In this document: piece by piece, positions 53,629 to 61,999 of the stretch | Position numbering within the stretch: the stretch's first letter is position 1 | How the letters are laid out: each line of letters starts with the position of its first letter | Source: Methanoculleus methanifontis | Lineage (GTDB): Archaea > Halobacteriota > Methanomicrobia > Methanomicrobiales > Methanoculleaceae | Direction of reading: 5' to 3' | DNA: 64,000 nucleotides | Assembly (NCBI RefSeq): GCF_030464365.1 | Contig: NZ_VCYI01000002.1 | Coordinates: forward strand, 124,001-188,000 | Position numbers and translations under genes: made by a program | The notes under the pieces: generated by a model | Seen by the model: only the letters and a program-made list of their open reading frames with translations | Database searches by the model: none | Told to the model about the DNA's origin: nothing

Positions 53629-54129
53629 ATGCCGACAGATGAGAACGCTCAGAATGCGTACGCCGGGGAGTCCCAGGCGAACAGAAAGTACTCGGTCTTT
53701 GCAGAGAAGGCAGCCGCCGAGGGGTATCCCGCGGTGGCAAAACTCTTCCGTGCGGCAAGCGAAGCGGAAGCCGTCCACGCGAAACGTCTCCTCTTCATCC
53801 TGAACGCCGTCGGGGGCACCGAGGAGAACCTGAAAAACGCGATGGAGGGCGAGAACTACGAGTTCATGGAGATGTATCCCCCGTTCGTCGCCGAGGCGAA
53901 AGAGGAGCGCAAAAACGAGGCTGCGATCGTCTTCACCCACGCGATGAAGGCGGAAGAGGTGCACGCAAACCTCTACCTTCAGGCGCTCGAGGCCGTCCGG
54001 GAAGGAAAAGATCTCGACGCGGAGAAGGTCTTCCTCTGCCCGGTCTGCGGCAACGTTGAACTTGGGGAGCCGCCGGAGAAGTGCCCGATATGCGGGGTTC
54101 CGGCAAGAATGTTCCGCGAAATTCAATAA
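53629..54129 (+). CDS. Rubrerythrin
   Basis: 166 residues. The N-terminal four-helix diiron domain shows AYAGESQANRKY, EAEAVHAKR and FTHAMKAEEVHANLY, supplying Glu and His iron ligands. The C-terminal rubredoxin domain has FLCPVCGNVE and CPICGVPA. It reduces hydrogen peroxide in anaerobes using electrons from rubredoxin-like donors. It is part of the redox defence block. Confidence 0.95.
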   Translation: MPTDENAQNAYAGESQANRKYSVFAEKAAAEGYPAVAKLFRAASEAEAVHAKRLLFILNAVGGTEENLKNAMEGENYEFMEMYPPFVAEAKEERKNEAAIVFTHAMKAEEVHANLYLQALEAVREGKDLDAEKVFLCPVCGNVELGEPPEKCPICGVPARMFREIQ

Positions 54130-54217
54130 TCTCTTTTTTTCAGTCTTGCGCCGCCGTGGCCGGTATCTTTCACCGCACCCCGCTATGTTAAATACTCTTC
54201 CCGAGATATTCCCCTTC

Positions 54218-55393
54218 ATGGCAGGCGTTAAGGTCTACACGACGGAGAACTGCCCCTATTGCCGGATGGTCCAGGCGTTCCTCCGGAAGCACGATGTCGA
54301 ATTCGAGCTGGTCGACGTCGGGAAGGACCGCGAGGCGGCCCGGGAGATGATCGAGATCTCGGGGCAGCGGGGTGTGCCGGTTACGGTCGTTGGCGGCGAT
54401 GTTGTCGTCGGGTTCGATGCAAAGAGGCTCCGTGAGCTCTTCGGGACGCCGCCGGAGGAGGTCGTCTACGACGCGGTCATTGTGGGCGCCGGTCCGGCAG
54501 GGCTGACGGCAGCGGTCTATTGCGCCCGCAAACTCATGAAGACCGTCATCTTAGCGGAGAACATCGGCGGCCAGGCGGCCTGGAGCTGGGCTATCGAGAA
54601 CTACATGGGGTTCTCGACGATCTCGGGCGAAGAACTGGTCCGGAAGTTCGAGGAGCAGGTCCGGGGGTTCGATGTCCGTCTTGAACTCGAGAGTGTCGGG
54701 GAGGTTCGCAAAGAGGGCGAGACGCTCCTCGTCCGGACGGTCTCGGGAACCATCTACCGTACCCGGACACTTATCCTCGCCCCGGGCAAGGAACCCCGGA
54801 GACTTGGGCTTCCGGGTGAGGAGCAGCTGATGGGGAAGGGCGTCTCGATCTGCGCCATCTGCGACGCTCCGCTCTACCGCGACAAACCGGTAGCCGTCGT
54901 CGGCGGCGGAAATGCGGCCCTCCAGACCGCGATCGAGATGACAGAGTTCGCGAGTTCGGTGACCCTGATCGCCCGGAGGGATCTCCGGTGCGACGAGGTC
55001 TACGTCGACCGGGCAAAGGAGGCGGGGGTGCAGACCTTCTCCCACCACGAGGTGACGGCGCTCCACGGGGACGCGGGCCTGACCGGGATCACGGTCCGCG
55101 ACCGCGAGACCGGGGAGGAGACAGATCTCGACGTGGAAGGGCTCTTCCTCGCGATAGGGCTTGCGCCGAACACCGGGTTCCTCAAGGGTCTCGTGGCGCT
55201 GAACGAGGAGGACGAGATCCTCATCGACGAGAACGGGCATACGAGCGTTCCCGGGGTCTTCGCGGCCGGGGACGCGACCTGCGTCAAGGCCAAGCAGATC
55301 ATCGTTGCCGCCGGTGACGGGGCGAAGGCGGCGCTTGAGGCGCACGAGTATTTCGAAGGCGAGCCGGAAGAAGAGCAGATCGTCTGCACGTGA
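54218..55393 (+). CDS. Glutaredoxin-thioredoxin reductase fusion
   Basis: 391 residues. Residues 1-80 form a glutaredoxin domain with active site CPYC (12-15) and a cis-Pro in RGVPVTVV. Residues 85-391 form a low-molecular-weight thioredoxin reductase with FAD motif VGAGPAGLTAA, redox pair CAIC (212-215), NADPH motif VVGGGNAAL and the C-terminal FAD motif FAAGDATC. The single chain carries both the flavoprotein reductase and its disulfide acceptor. A TATA box TTAAATAC about 30 bases before the ATG at 54218 implies a leaderless mRNA. The reductant might be NADPH or F420-type; the motif favours a pyridine nucleotide. Confidence 0.92.
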   Translation: MAGVKVYTTENCPYCRMVQAFLRKHDVEFELVDVGKDREAAREMIEISGQRGVPVTVVGGDVVVGFDAKRLRELFGTPPEEVVYDAVIVGAGPAGLTAAVYCARKLMKTVILAENIGGQAAWSWAIENYMGFSTISGEELVRKFEEQVRGFDVRLELESVGEVRKEGETLLVRTVSGTIYRTRTLILAPGKEPRRLGLPGEEQLMGKGVSICAICDAPLYRDKPVAVVGGGNAALQTAIEMTEFASSVTLIARRDLRCDEVYVDRAKEAGVQTFSHHEVTALHGDAGLTGITVRDRETGEETDLDVEGLFLAIGLAPNTGFLKGLVALNEEDEILIDENGHTSVPGVFAAGDATCVKAKQIIVAAGDGAKAALEAHEYFEGEPEEEQIVCT

Positions 55394-55397
55394 AGGG

Positions 55398-55685
55398 CTA
55401 CACCCGGGTGCCTTCGGCCAGTGCCTGGAGGACGAACGGGTTCTCCTCCCGGATCAGGTCGGCGAACTCCTCGTCGGTGTAGCAGAGCGGTTCGACCGGG
55501 AGGTCGGTGAGGCCGATGATGAAGGCCGCACGTTTGTGGGGACGCTCGGGGAAGTCGCCGACGACGATCAGGTCGACGTCGCTCTCCTCGTGGAAGTCCC
55601 CGCGTGAGAACGACCCGTAGAGGATGATGGCGCTGACACGCCGGCGCGCCCGGATTTCGCGGGCGAGAACCCGGACCTGCTCCAT
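55398..55685 (-). CDS. MNT-type nucleotidyltransferase (antitoxin), intact pair
   Basis: 95 residues from the ATG at 55685. The nucleotidyltransferase motif GSFSRGDFHEESDVDLIVV has GSx and the DxD metal pair. Minimal nucleotidyltransferases of this type adenylylate and silence their HEPN toxin partners. The gene overlaps the HEPN gene stop by one codon, the usual order and coupling for such pairs. Confidence 0.85.
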   Translation of the reverse strand: MEQVRVLAREIRARRRVSAIILYGSFSRGDFHEESDVDLIVVGDFPERPHKRAAFIIGLTDLPVEPLCYTDEEFADLIREENPFVLQALAEGTRV

Positions 55686-56092
55686 CACCCGGCGAGCGCT
55701 TCTCTCGCGGCACTGCAGATCGAATCCGCATGCTCGATGCATTCTTCGGCATCCTCCTGGTCGTAGTACTCCGATGGTGTCAGGTTCCCCACGATGCTGT
55801 CCGGATATCGGGTCGTTATATAAGCGGCGTCAAGTGCCTTGGCCTCACTCTTCAGCGCCAGGAACGAGGGCTCGTACTCGCCGATCTCCCTGATCAGTTC
55901 GTAGACAGAATGCGTCAGGATCCTCCGGTATCCCCGGGCATAGAGCAGGGCCTTCAGGGTTTTCTCTGCACTCTGCTGTGCCTGGAAGCATGCCCATTCA
56001 AAATCGCCGGACCGGCAGCTGTTCCTCGCGCTGACGAGATCCCTCTCCCCCTGGCGCAGCCACCGCCCTGCTTCACGCATGTTTGCATCCAT
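55685..56092 (-). CDS. HEPN-domain protein (toxin), intact pair
   Basis: 135 residues from the ATG at 56092 (an ATG at 56080 is possible). The helical HEPN signature WACFQAQQSAEKTLKALLY is followed by RRILTHS, which holds an RX4H motif, the RNase active site of HEPN toxins. It is first in a two-gene unit with the MNT gene. A second, decayed pair of the same kind is divergently placed, starting about 100-200 bp away. Confidence 0.85.
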   Translation of the reverse strand: MDANMREAGRWLRQGERDLVSARNSCRSGDFEWACFQAQQSAEKTLKALLYARGYRRILTHSVYELIREIGEYEPSFLALKSEAKALDAAYITTRYPDSIVGNLTPSEYYDQEDAEECIEHADSICSAAREALAG

Positions 56093-56199
56093 GGTCTCGG
56101 CCTGATGATCATCAAACTCTTGTCGCTCCCGGGATATAAGTGCGCCGCGGTGTTCCCCCGGCGGCACAAGGTCTTTATCCGTCGCCGCCGATCTCTCTC

Positions 56200-56627
56200 C
56201 GACGAGACCCCGGAACCTCTCCCCGGAAGAGAAACAGGGCCTCCGTGCCCTCCTCGCCGCTCGACTGGGGGAGAGGAAGGAGATCCTCTTCGCGTACGTG
56301 TATGGCTCCTTTGTGCAGGGTCCCTTCCGCGACATCGATATCGCTGTTTTCCTCGCGGACGACAGCACCGGATCATCCGATCCGCTCCGGTACGAACTGG
56401 CGCTTGAACAGGAACTGGAGGAGGTTACCGGGGTGCCTATCGATGTACGGGTGCTCACCGCGGCGCCGCTTTCGTTCGCGTTCACGGTCCTCCGTACCGG
56501 GGAGATCCTGGTGTCCCGCGATGAGGAGGCGCGCTGCGAGTTTGTCTGCAGGATTCTCGTCGAGTATCATGATTTCTCCTATCACCGGGAGCGCTACAGG
56601 AGGGAAGCCCTTGGTCTCCTACGATGA
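56200..56627 (+). pseudogene. MNT nucleotidyltransferase lacking a usable start codon
   Basis: From the GTG at 56298 the frame encodes YGSFVQGPFRDIDIAVFLAD, the nucleotidyltransferase core. Upstream it continues without stops into NLSPEEKQGLRALLAARLGERKEILFAYV, a normal N-terminal half for this family. No ATG, GTG or TTG exists in that upstream part, so the protein either starts at the internal GTG, truncating the fold, or at an unusual codon. A TATA-like TCTTTATC near 56170 would serve it. The partner HepT gene is also damaged, supporting decay. Confidence 0.6.
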
Positions 56628-57039
56628 GGAGAAGGTTACTGCGCTGTCATCGGGGCTGATGCAGGCCTGTGAGAGGCTCCGGGAACTGGGTCGACTCCCG
56701 AGGGAGGCGTTTACGGGGGACCCTCACCTTGTTGCAAGCGCGAAGTATCACCTCATCGTCGGCATCGAGGCGGCTATTGATCTCGCCAACCATGCGATCA
56801 CGAAGAATCGATGGGAAATACCTGAAAATTATGCCGATACATTTCGTATTATGCAGGAGCACGGGTTCTTCGACGAGGACCTTTGAGAACGTCTGCAGAT
56901 GATGGCCTGGTTCAGGAATCGGTTGATCCACATCTATTGGGATATCGACAACGGCAGGATTTACGACCTGCTCCGGGAGGATGTCGGCGACATTGAGCAG
57001 TTCCTCGCCGAGTATATCCGTGCCCTGCAGAGGGAGTAA
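56611..57039 (+). pseudogene. HepT-like (DUF86) toxin gene with premature stop
   Basis: A TTG start at 56611, six bases after AGGAGGG, opens a HepT reading frame (VSYDEEKVTALSSGLMQACERL, then KYHLIVGIEAAIDLANHAI). It is cut by TGA at 56884-56886. The same frame then continues ERLQMMAWFRNRLIHIYWDID to TAA at 57037-57039. The RNase motif RX4HxY (RNRLIHIY) lies after the stop, so the truncated product would be inactive. A selenocysteine reading is unlikely, since selenium use is not expected in this lineage. Confidence 0.75.
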
Positions 57040-57160
57040 AGGCGCCGGCACTCCGTGTCAGCAATTCGACACTGTATAATGGCAATTCCTTCGAAAATCT
57101 GCGTGAGAATGCTCTACATCAGGTGGATCTTCGATCGCTGGACACTTTCGGGACGACTTC

Positions 57161-57197
57161 AATGATTATTCCCACAATAATTATAGATATAATCATT
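57161..57197. repeat. AT-rich inverted repeat
   Basis: AATGATTAT (57161-57169) and ATAATCATT (57189-57197) are perfect inverted 9-mers around a 19-base AT-rich centre containing ATAATTATAG. It is the only AT-rich patch in the 260-bp gap before the CDP-alcohol phosphotransferase gene, and may be that gene's promoter region or an operator. Confidence 0.4.
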
Positions 57198-57300
57198 ATG
57201 GTGCCGCCGGGAGAGACACCCTTATCTCCCGGGAGCGACGATCCCCTGCCATGGTAAGAGCGTTGGGGGTCGTGGGTACTCTCTCCGGGGTGACGGGCCG

Positions 57301-57903
57301 GTGATCGAGGAGCACCTCCGGGCGGGGACGAGCGGGGCGCTCACGCGAATCACAGCCCTCATCGCCCGCACGGGGGCGACCCCGAACACCCTCACCCTGC
57401 TCGGGTTCCTCGGGATGGCGGCTGCGGGGATCCTCTGCGCTTCAGGATCGTTCTTCTTCGCCGGGCTCGTGGTCGCCGCATCCTGCGTCTTCGACGCCCT
57501 CGACGGGGCACTCGCCCGGGTGACCGGCGCTGCTTCTCCTTTTGGCGCGTTCTTCGACTCGTTCCTGGATCGCTACGCCGAGGCTGCGGTCTACGGGGGG
57601 CTCGTCGTCTACTACGCGGGGGCGGGGACGCCCTGGGGCGTCGAGGCCGCGTTCTTCGCCGCTATCGGCTCGCTGATGGTCAGCTACGCCCGGGCCCGGG
57701 CCGAGGGGCTCGGGATCGAGTGCCGGACCGGGCTCTTCGCCCGGCCGGAGCGGATCGCGGTCATCATCATCGGTCTGGTCACCGGGTTCGTTCTCCCGGC
57801 GCTTGCCATCCTCGCGGTCGCGACGAACGCCACCGCACTCCGGCGGCTTCTCTGCGTCAGGGGAGCTGCGCTCCCCCCGTCACGGCCTCCTCGGTCACCG
57901 TGA
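57301..57903 (+). CDS. CDP-alcohol phosphatidyltransferase family protein
   Basis: 200 residues with about six helices. The catalytic motif D-x2-D-G-x2-A-R-x8-G-x3-D-x3-D is complete in DALDGALARVTGAASPFGAFFDSFLD. It transfers a phosphorylated headgroup to CDP-archaeol, for example making archaetidylinositol phosphate or archaetidylglycerol phosphate; the substrate cannot be fixed. The GTG start follows a G-rich stretch. Its 3' end overlaps the convergent aglB gene by 47 bases. Confidence 0.88.
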   Translation: MIEEHLRAGTSGALTRITALIARTGATPNTLTLLGFLGMAAAGILCASGSFFFAGLVVAASCVFDALDGALARVTGAASPFGAFFDSFLDRYAEAAVYGGLVVYYAGAGTPWGVEAAFFAAIGSLMVSYARARAEGLGIECRTGLFARPERIAVIIIGLVTGFVLPALAILAVATNATALRRLLCVRGAALPPSRPPRSP

Positions 57904-60298
57904 TCTCCTCGTTCCCGATCCGGTAGCCTCCGACCGTCTTCACGTCGTAGGGGTTGCCGGTCGTGGAGTAGGGGACGACGAACGTCCCGTTCTCGCTCGC
58001 CTGCCGGTAGACGAACTCCCGGCCGGTGTTGGTGGCGACCGTGACCTCGATGACGCCCTCGCCCGGGATTGCGGCGCCCTCGACGTGCTCGAAGATCTTG
58101 ACGCTCGTCGCGGGGTCCGGCGAGGACTCGTAGACGAGCCGGTAGTGCCTGAGCGCCGGGACGGTCCCGGCCGGGCTCGCGGTATCAATCCCGAAGACCG
58201 CGGCCTTCCCCGATCCTTTGTAGGCGTCGGCCGCCGCCTGCGCCTCGGCCGGGCTCATCTCTTTGCTCCCGGTGAGGAGCGGATACCCGGTCTCCGGGAC
58301 CGACCTGGTGTCGTACTCGATGTAGAGGGCCTTCTCCGGCTCCACGAGCGTCCCGTCGAGGGCCTGCAGCCGCACCGCCATGGTCTTGTAGAAGTCCTCC
58401 CGGTAGAACGGCTCGATGCGGTAGGTGTCTCCTCCCACCGCGACAAGAAGGGGCGTTGCGTAGGGGGTGGTTCCCGTCGCCGCGTCGTGCCAGTAGGCGA
58501 TGGCCGGGAAGCCTTCATCGGCCATTTTGCTGTCGATGACGACGTAGCGGGACCCGGCCGCGTCGGCTTTCTCTTCGCTCGTCGCGAGGAAGAACCCGCT
58601 GGCGCTACGGACGTTGTCCTGGAAGGGGTTGGTGACCGGGATCCGCTGGGCGATGAAGGTGATCCAGTGGCCGTAGTCCCACCAGGACATGACACCGTAG
58701 GCCTCTTCGGGCTGGGTGAAGGTGTTCTTCTCGTAGATCGCGTAGTAGTCCACGCCGGGGCCGGGGGTGTTGTCGCCCATCCACTCGAGGGCGTCACGCC
58801 AGTCGTCGGCGAGCATGGTGCGGGGAACGCCGTTCTGCGCGTAGCCGATGTTTTCCGAGGCCGATGCGCCGACGAGGGCCACGGCGAGGAGGACGGCGAT
58901 CCCGACGGCGGCGACTTCTGCGGCGGGGAGGGTTTTCTTCTTCTTTTTGCTCTCGGGCTCACGGAAGAACGCAATGGTCTTAGGAAGCCCGTAGTCAAGC
59001 GCCCACGCGACGACGACCGCCGCAAGGAGGGCGAGGTTCACGGCGAGGTAGTACTCGAACCGGAGGTGCTGGATGGTCGCGAAGAGGATGATGACCGACC
59101 AGACGATTGTAAAGAGGACCTCCGGCCGGTTCTCGCGCCGGAGCCTGAGGGCGAGCACGGCGAGCCCGGCGGGGATGAGGAGGAGGCCGACGTTGAAACT
59201 CTGCCACGCGAGTCCGGGGTCCCACGGGGCCATCTCCCGGATGGCGGTGGCCGTCATGCCCCGGCCGAAGAACGCTGTAAGGCCGCTCATCATCACCTTC
59301 CCGATATCGGTGAGCGTGAGGAAGGCGACGCCGGCGACGGCGAGCGCGGCAAGGGCGCCGAGGTACTCGTTTTGCTTTCCTTTGAGCGCCAGCGATATCC
59401 CGGCGAAGAGGGCGGTCGCGGCGATCAGGAGGAGGTAGGCGTAGACGTGGGCGACGGAGTAGAGCGAGAGCGACATCCCCTCGACCATGAACCCGGATAT
59501 GGGCAGGAAGATTGTGGGAAGAGCGAAGGTGACGGCGTTGACGAGGAGGAGCCCCTCCGGCCCGGTGCCGTCGAGGTGGTTCCGGACGGCCTGGATGACC
59601 GTGAAGACCCCGGCGATGAGGGCGAAGAGGATGATCGTCGGCATGACGAGGAGGCCGAGGAGGTAGGCAACCCCGGCGCCGAGGGCGAGGAGGGCGACGG
59701 GGAGGATGGTCTTTGTGTCGCGGAATGAGACCGGGTGCCGGGCGGCGTACGCGAGCGCGGCGATGTAGGCGAGGCAGAAGAGGGTGGAGAAGAGGGTCTC
59801 CGCAACGTGGTGGTCGACGAACCCGAAGATCGACCGCGCGAAGAACGAGGCCGAGACGATCGTGATGAGTCCGGCGGCGACGAGCCCGGTTTTTCTCCCT
59901 GCAATGGTCTTTCCGGTGAGGTAGACGACCGGGACGACGGCGGCCGCGAGGAGCGGGGGGACCCATGCGGCGACGTAAACGATCTCGGGCCGGGCGGCCG
60001 CCCCGGCGATGATGCAGAGGGTGGCGGTGATGAGCGGGAAGAGCGGTCCCCACGCGACTTCTTTACCCGTCGGGTAGGCAGTCATGGGGTCGAACCAGGC
60101 GTAGCCGGGGTAGTTCGCCGCAATCACCTCGACCTGGCGGAGGTTGTACCAGGCGTCGGCGCCGATGAGGCTGGTGAACGAGCCGTCGACGAGCGCGGCG
60201 TGGGGGATTGCGCGGAGGAGCACCGCCACGATCATGAAGACGAGCAGGGCGGCGGCGGTGAGGGCCGTTTTATGATCTTTTCGTGCAGCGGGAGCCAT
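57857..60298 (-). CDS. aglB: Archaeal oligosaccharyltransferase (Stt3/AglB)
   Basis: 813 residues. About thirteen N-terminal helices include the acidic loop motif SLIGADAWYN near residue 45. A large C-terminal extracytoplasmic domain has the catalytic WWDYG signature at 539-543. It transfers lipid-linked glycans to Asn in N-x-S/T sequons of S-layer and other secreted proteins. The many NxT/S sequons in this window's secreted proteins are potential substrates. A TATA-like region lies upstream on the minus strand (around 60330-60340). Confidence 0.95.
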   Translation of the reverse strand: MAPAARKDHKTALTAAALLVFMIVAVLLRAIPHAALVDGSFTSLIGADAWYNLRQVEVIAANYPGYAWFDPMTAYPTGKEVAWGPLFPLITATLCIIAGAAARPEIVYVAAWVPPLLAAAVVPVVYLTGKTIAGRKTGLVAAGLITIVSASFFARSIFGFVDHHVAETLFSTLFCLAYIAALAYAARHPVSFRDTKTILPVALLALGAGVAYLLGLLVMPTIILFALIAGVFTVIQAVRNHLDGTGPEGLLLVNAVTFALPTIFLPISGFMVEGMSLSLYSVAHVYAYLLLIAATALFAGISLALKGKQNEYLGALAALAVAGVAFLTLTDIGKVMMSGLTAFFGRGMTATAIREMAPWDPGLAWQSFNVGLLLIPAGLAVLALRLRRENRPEVLFTIVWSVIILFATIQHLRFEYYLAVNLALLAAVVVAWALDYGLPKTIAFFREPESKKKKKTLPAAEVAAVGIAVLLAVALVGASASENIGYAQNGVPRTMLADDWRDALEWMGDNTPGPGVDYYAIYEKNTFTQPEEAYGVMSWWDYGHWITFIAQRIPVTNPFQDNVRSASGFFLATSEEKADAAGSRYVVIDSKMADEGFPAIAYWHDAATGTTPYATPLLVAVGGDTYRIEPFYREDFYKTMAVRLQALDGTLVEPEKALYIEYDTRSVPETGYPLLTGSKEMSPAEAQAAADAYKGSGKAAVFGIDTASPAGTVPALRHYRLVYESSPDPATSVKIFEHVEGAAIPGEGVIEVTVATNTGREFVYRQASENGTFVVPYSTTGNPYDVKTVGGYRIGNEEITVTEEAVTGGAQLP

Positions 60299-60439
60299 AG
60301 GTCGTAGGTTGATCTTGGGGGCGGCCGGTAATTAATGGGTACGACTTGGGGCGGGATTCGTGCTCCGTGCTCCCACATGATCCCCCTGCAGTGTGGGTGG
60401 GGATGCGGCCAGCACCCCGCCTCTCCCCCGGCCGGGACC

Positions 60440-60721
60440 TCACCGGCGTGAATACTCCTTGTGTGCCCTCTCGATCGTCACGATCTTCTCGATCTTGACG
60501 ATGCTCTCCTGATGCTCGATGATATAAAAAACAGTGAAGGATCTGCTGATATGGAGGCGGTAGACTGCAGGGGGATGAGGATACTCAAGTTTCTCCTTGT
60601 TCCCTCCCGGAAACGGGTCCTCCGCGAGTTCCTGGATCTTTTCGACGACAATGCGCCGGGTTTTTGGGGGGAGACGCTTTAAGAGCTCCCGTGCCTTCCT
60701 CTCGATCAGAACGGTGAACAC
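60440..60721 (-). CDS. RelE/ParE-family toxin
   Basis: 93 residues. The compact RelE fold is recognised by KARELLKRLPPKTRRIVVEKIQEL, a Y-R-L-H-I strand (AVYRLHISRSFTVFYII) and IVTIERAHKEYSRR at the end. RelE toxins cleave mRNA on the ribosome; ParE ones poison gyrase, and the sequence does not decide. It follows its antitoxin gene, with 21 bases between. The toxin at 61996 is a paralogue. Confidence 0.82.
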   Translation of the reverse strand: MFTVLIERKARELLKRLPPKTRRIVVEKIQELAEDPFPGGNKEKLEYPHPPAVYRLHISRSFTVFYIIEHQESIVKIEKIVTIERAHKEYSRR

Positions 60722-60742
60722 GCTCTCCTGCTCCCGGGTGCC

Positions 60743-60973
60743 TCAGTCGTCCTGCAGGAGGTCGTCCGGGTCGAAGGCTACGAACTCGCCGGTCTCCTCG
60801 ATCTCGACGATCATCTTCCAGTCGCGATAGTCTCGCTCGCGCCGGATCATCCGGCCAAGCAGCTCATCATAGCTCTCTCCGGCTTCTTTGAGGTCGTGCA
60901 AGTCCCTCCAGGTGAGTTCTTTCACGGGAATGCGCTTGATCTGATTGCCGGCATCGCTTGTGGCGGAAGACAT
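60743..60973 (-). CDS. Antitoxin of the RelE-like pair
   Basis: 76 residues. ELTWRDLHDLKEAGESYDELLGRMIRRERD has the pattern of small archaeal antitoxins in which a short N-terminal DNA-binding strand and a helix precede a toxin-binding tail (EIEETGEFVAFDPDDLL). It shares this pattern with the antitoxin at 61814. The ATG is at 60973; the frame continues upstream through the hairpin repeats, but without supporting signals. Confidence 0.75.
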   Translation of the reverse strand: MSSATSDAGNQIKRIPVKELTWRDLHDLKEAGESYDELLGRMIRRERDYRDWKMIVEIEETGEFVAFDPDDLLQDD

Positions 60974-61076
60974 GCATCTCCGTGGATCGTTATGATACTT
61001 ATTGGTGTGCACATTTGCCACAGTGAATAAATGTGCCATAATGGGCACCCCGACAGGGCCGGTGCCGGGGTGCCCG

Positions 61077-61276
61077 CTCCGTTCCTGTCGGAACATCCGT
61101 ATTTCGAAACCCTTTGGGTTTCTCAAACTCCGTTCCTGTCGGAACATCGTATTTCGAAACCCTTTGGGTTTCTCAAACTCCGTTCCTGTCGGAACATCGT
61201 ATTTCGAAACCCTTTGGGTTTCTCAAACTCCGTTCCTGTCGGAACATCGTATTTCGAAACCCTTTGGGTTTCTCAT
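61077..61276. repeat. Four tandem 50-bp units with two hairpins each
   Basis: Units begin at 61077, 61128, 61178 and 61228; the first has one extra base. Each contains GTTCC TGTC GGAAC and GAAACCC TTT GGGTTTC, two perfect hairpins, joined by an invariant ATCGTATTTC. Apart from the extra base and the last few bases, the copies are identical, so they are recent or kept uniform. They have no unique spacers. They lie about 100-300 bp upstream of the antitoxin gene at 60743-60973, in the direction of its transcription start. Confidence 0.9.
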
Positions 61277-61363
61277 GCTCGCTACACCCGCACTTCGTAC
61301 CTGACGGTGCTCAAGCTCCGTTTCACCGCCAGAGCAGTAATCATTATAGCCGCATATTCACAA

Positions 61364-61645
61364 CTATCCAGGCCCGTACTCTGCTATCAATTCTTTCGAC
61401 AGCGTCGAAAGAATTCTCTTACCGTATGGTGCTCGTTCTTCTTTGAGAATATCTCTGCCGATTCGATTGCCGATATGCCAGTACAGCAGGACCAGTTCGA
61501 CGTTCACCGCAGTCGCAGCGCGGCCTTTTGCCGTCCGGATCAGGTCACGAAGATCTGAAAGGAGGAAGGAAATATCCTGTTCTAAAGGGTGGGTGTCACT
61601 AATCGGTTGCAACGCTGTATCATGCTGTCTGGCCTTCCGTGTCAT
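61364..61645 (-). pseudogene. Truncated DUF1016 (YhcG-type nuclease) gene
   Basis: 93 residues matching the start of DUF1016 proteins: FLLSDLRDLIRTAKGRAATAVNVELVLLYWHIGNRI, then RILSTLSKELIAEYG. Family members continue for about 250 more residues, including a PD-(D/E)XK nuclease domain that is absent here. The frame ends at a TGA three codons after the last recognisable residues. It is a remnant of a gene often linked to restriction-modification or defence loci. Confidence 0.75.
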
Positions 61646-61813
61646 CTGCGATCGCCCTCCCGGATATTCTCCCTGCTGATGTGTATGTTCGGGCAGAGGG
61701 AGTATTCTGGTCGTGTTCCGGGCCGCAGGTGGTTCCGGTCCGTGGCGGAGCCATCACGGATGGACATTCTATCGACAATCTTTTCTGTCTGTGACATCTA
61801 TACCATAGATGCC

Positions 61814-61999
61814 ATGAATGCCACAAAGCGCATTATTGTCAGGGAAGAGGTCTGGGCTGCCCTCTCCAGTATGCGCAAGCCGGGGATGACCTTCTCCGAA
61901 CTGATAGAGGAGATGATCGAGCACGAAAAGAAGCGGCGGCTCGTTGAAGATATCAGGCGGATCCAGGAGACGGAAGAGCTCGTGGAGATCCCGTTGTGA
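61814..61999 (+). CDS. Antitoxin of the second RelE-like pair
   Basis: 61 residues. TKRIIVREEVWAALSSMRKPGMTFSELIEEMIEHEKKRRLVEDI follows the same pattern as the antitoxin at 60743, with an N-terminal ribbon strand and a helix. The stop overlaps the toxin GTG by four bases, so the two are translationally coupled. Confidence 0.78.
   Translation: MNATKRIIVREEVWAALSSMRKPGMTFSELIEEMIEHEKKRRLVEDIRRIQETEELVEIPL

Noticed and set aside
54056-54217. 54-codon extension of the glutaredoxin-thioredoxin reductase fusion
   Set aside because: It overlaps the rubrerythrin rubredoxin domain and contains the TATA box; the glutaredoxin fold starts at residue 1 of the shorter form.
56884-56886. TGA as selenocysteine in the HepT-like gene
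   Set aside because: No selenocysteine structure is visible downstream, the family has no conserved cysteine there, and the partner gene is also damaged.
57803-59728. 641-codon open frame antisense to aglB
   Set aside because: The composition (Gly, Glu, Asp, Arg, Val in low-complexity runs) is the complement of a GC-rich membrane protein; the aglB frame has the WWDYG motif and topology.
61077-61276. CRISPR array
   Set aside because: The repeats are immediately tandem with no variable spacers, and there are no cas genes.
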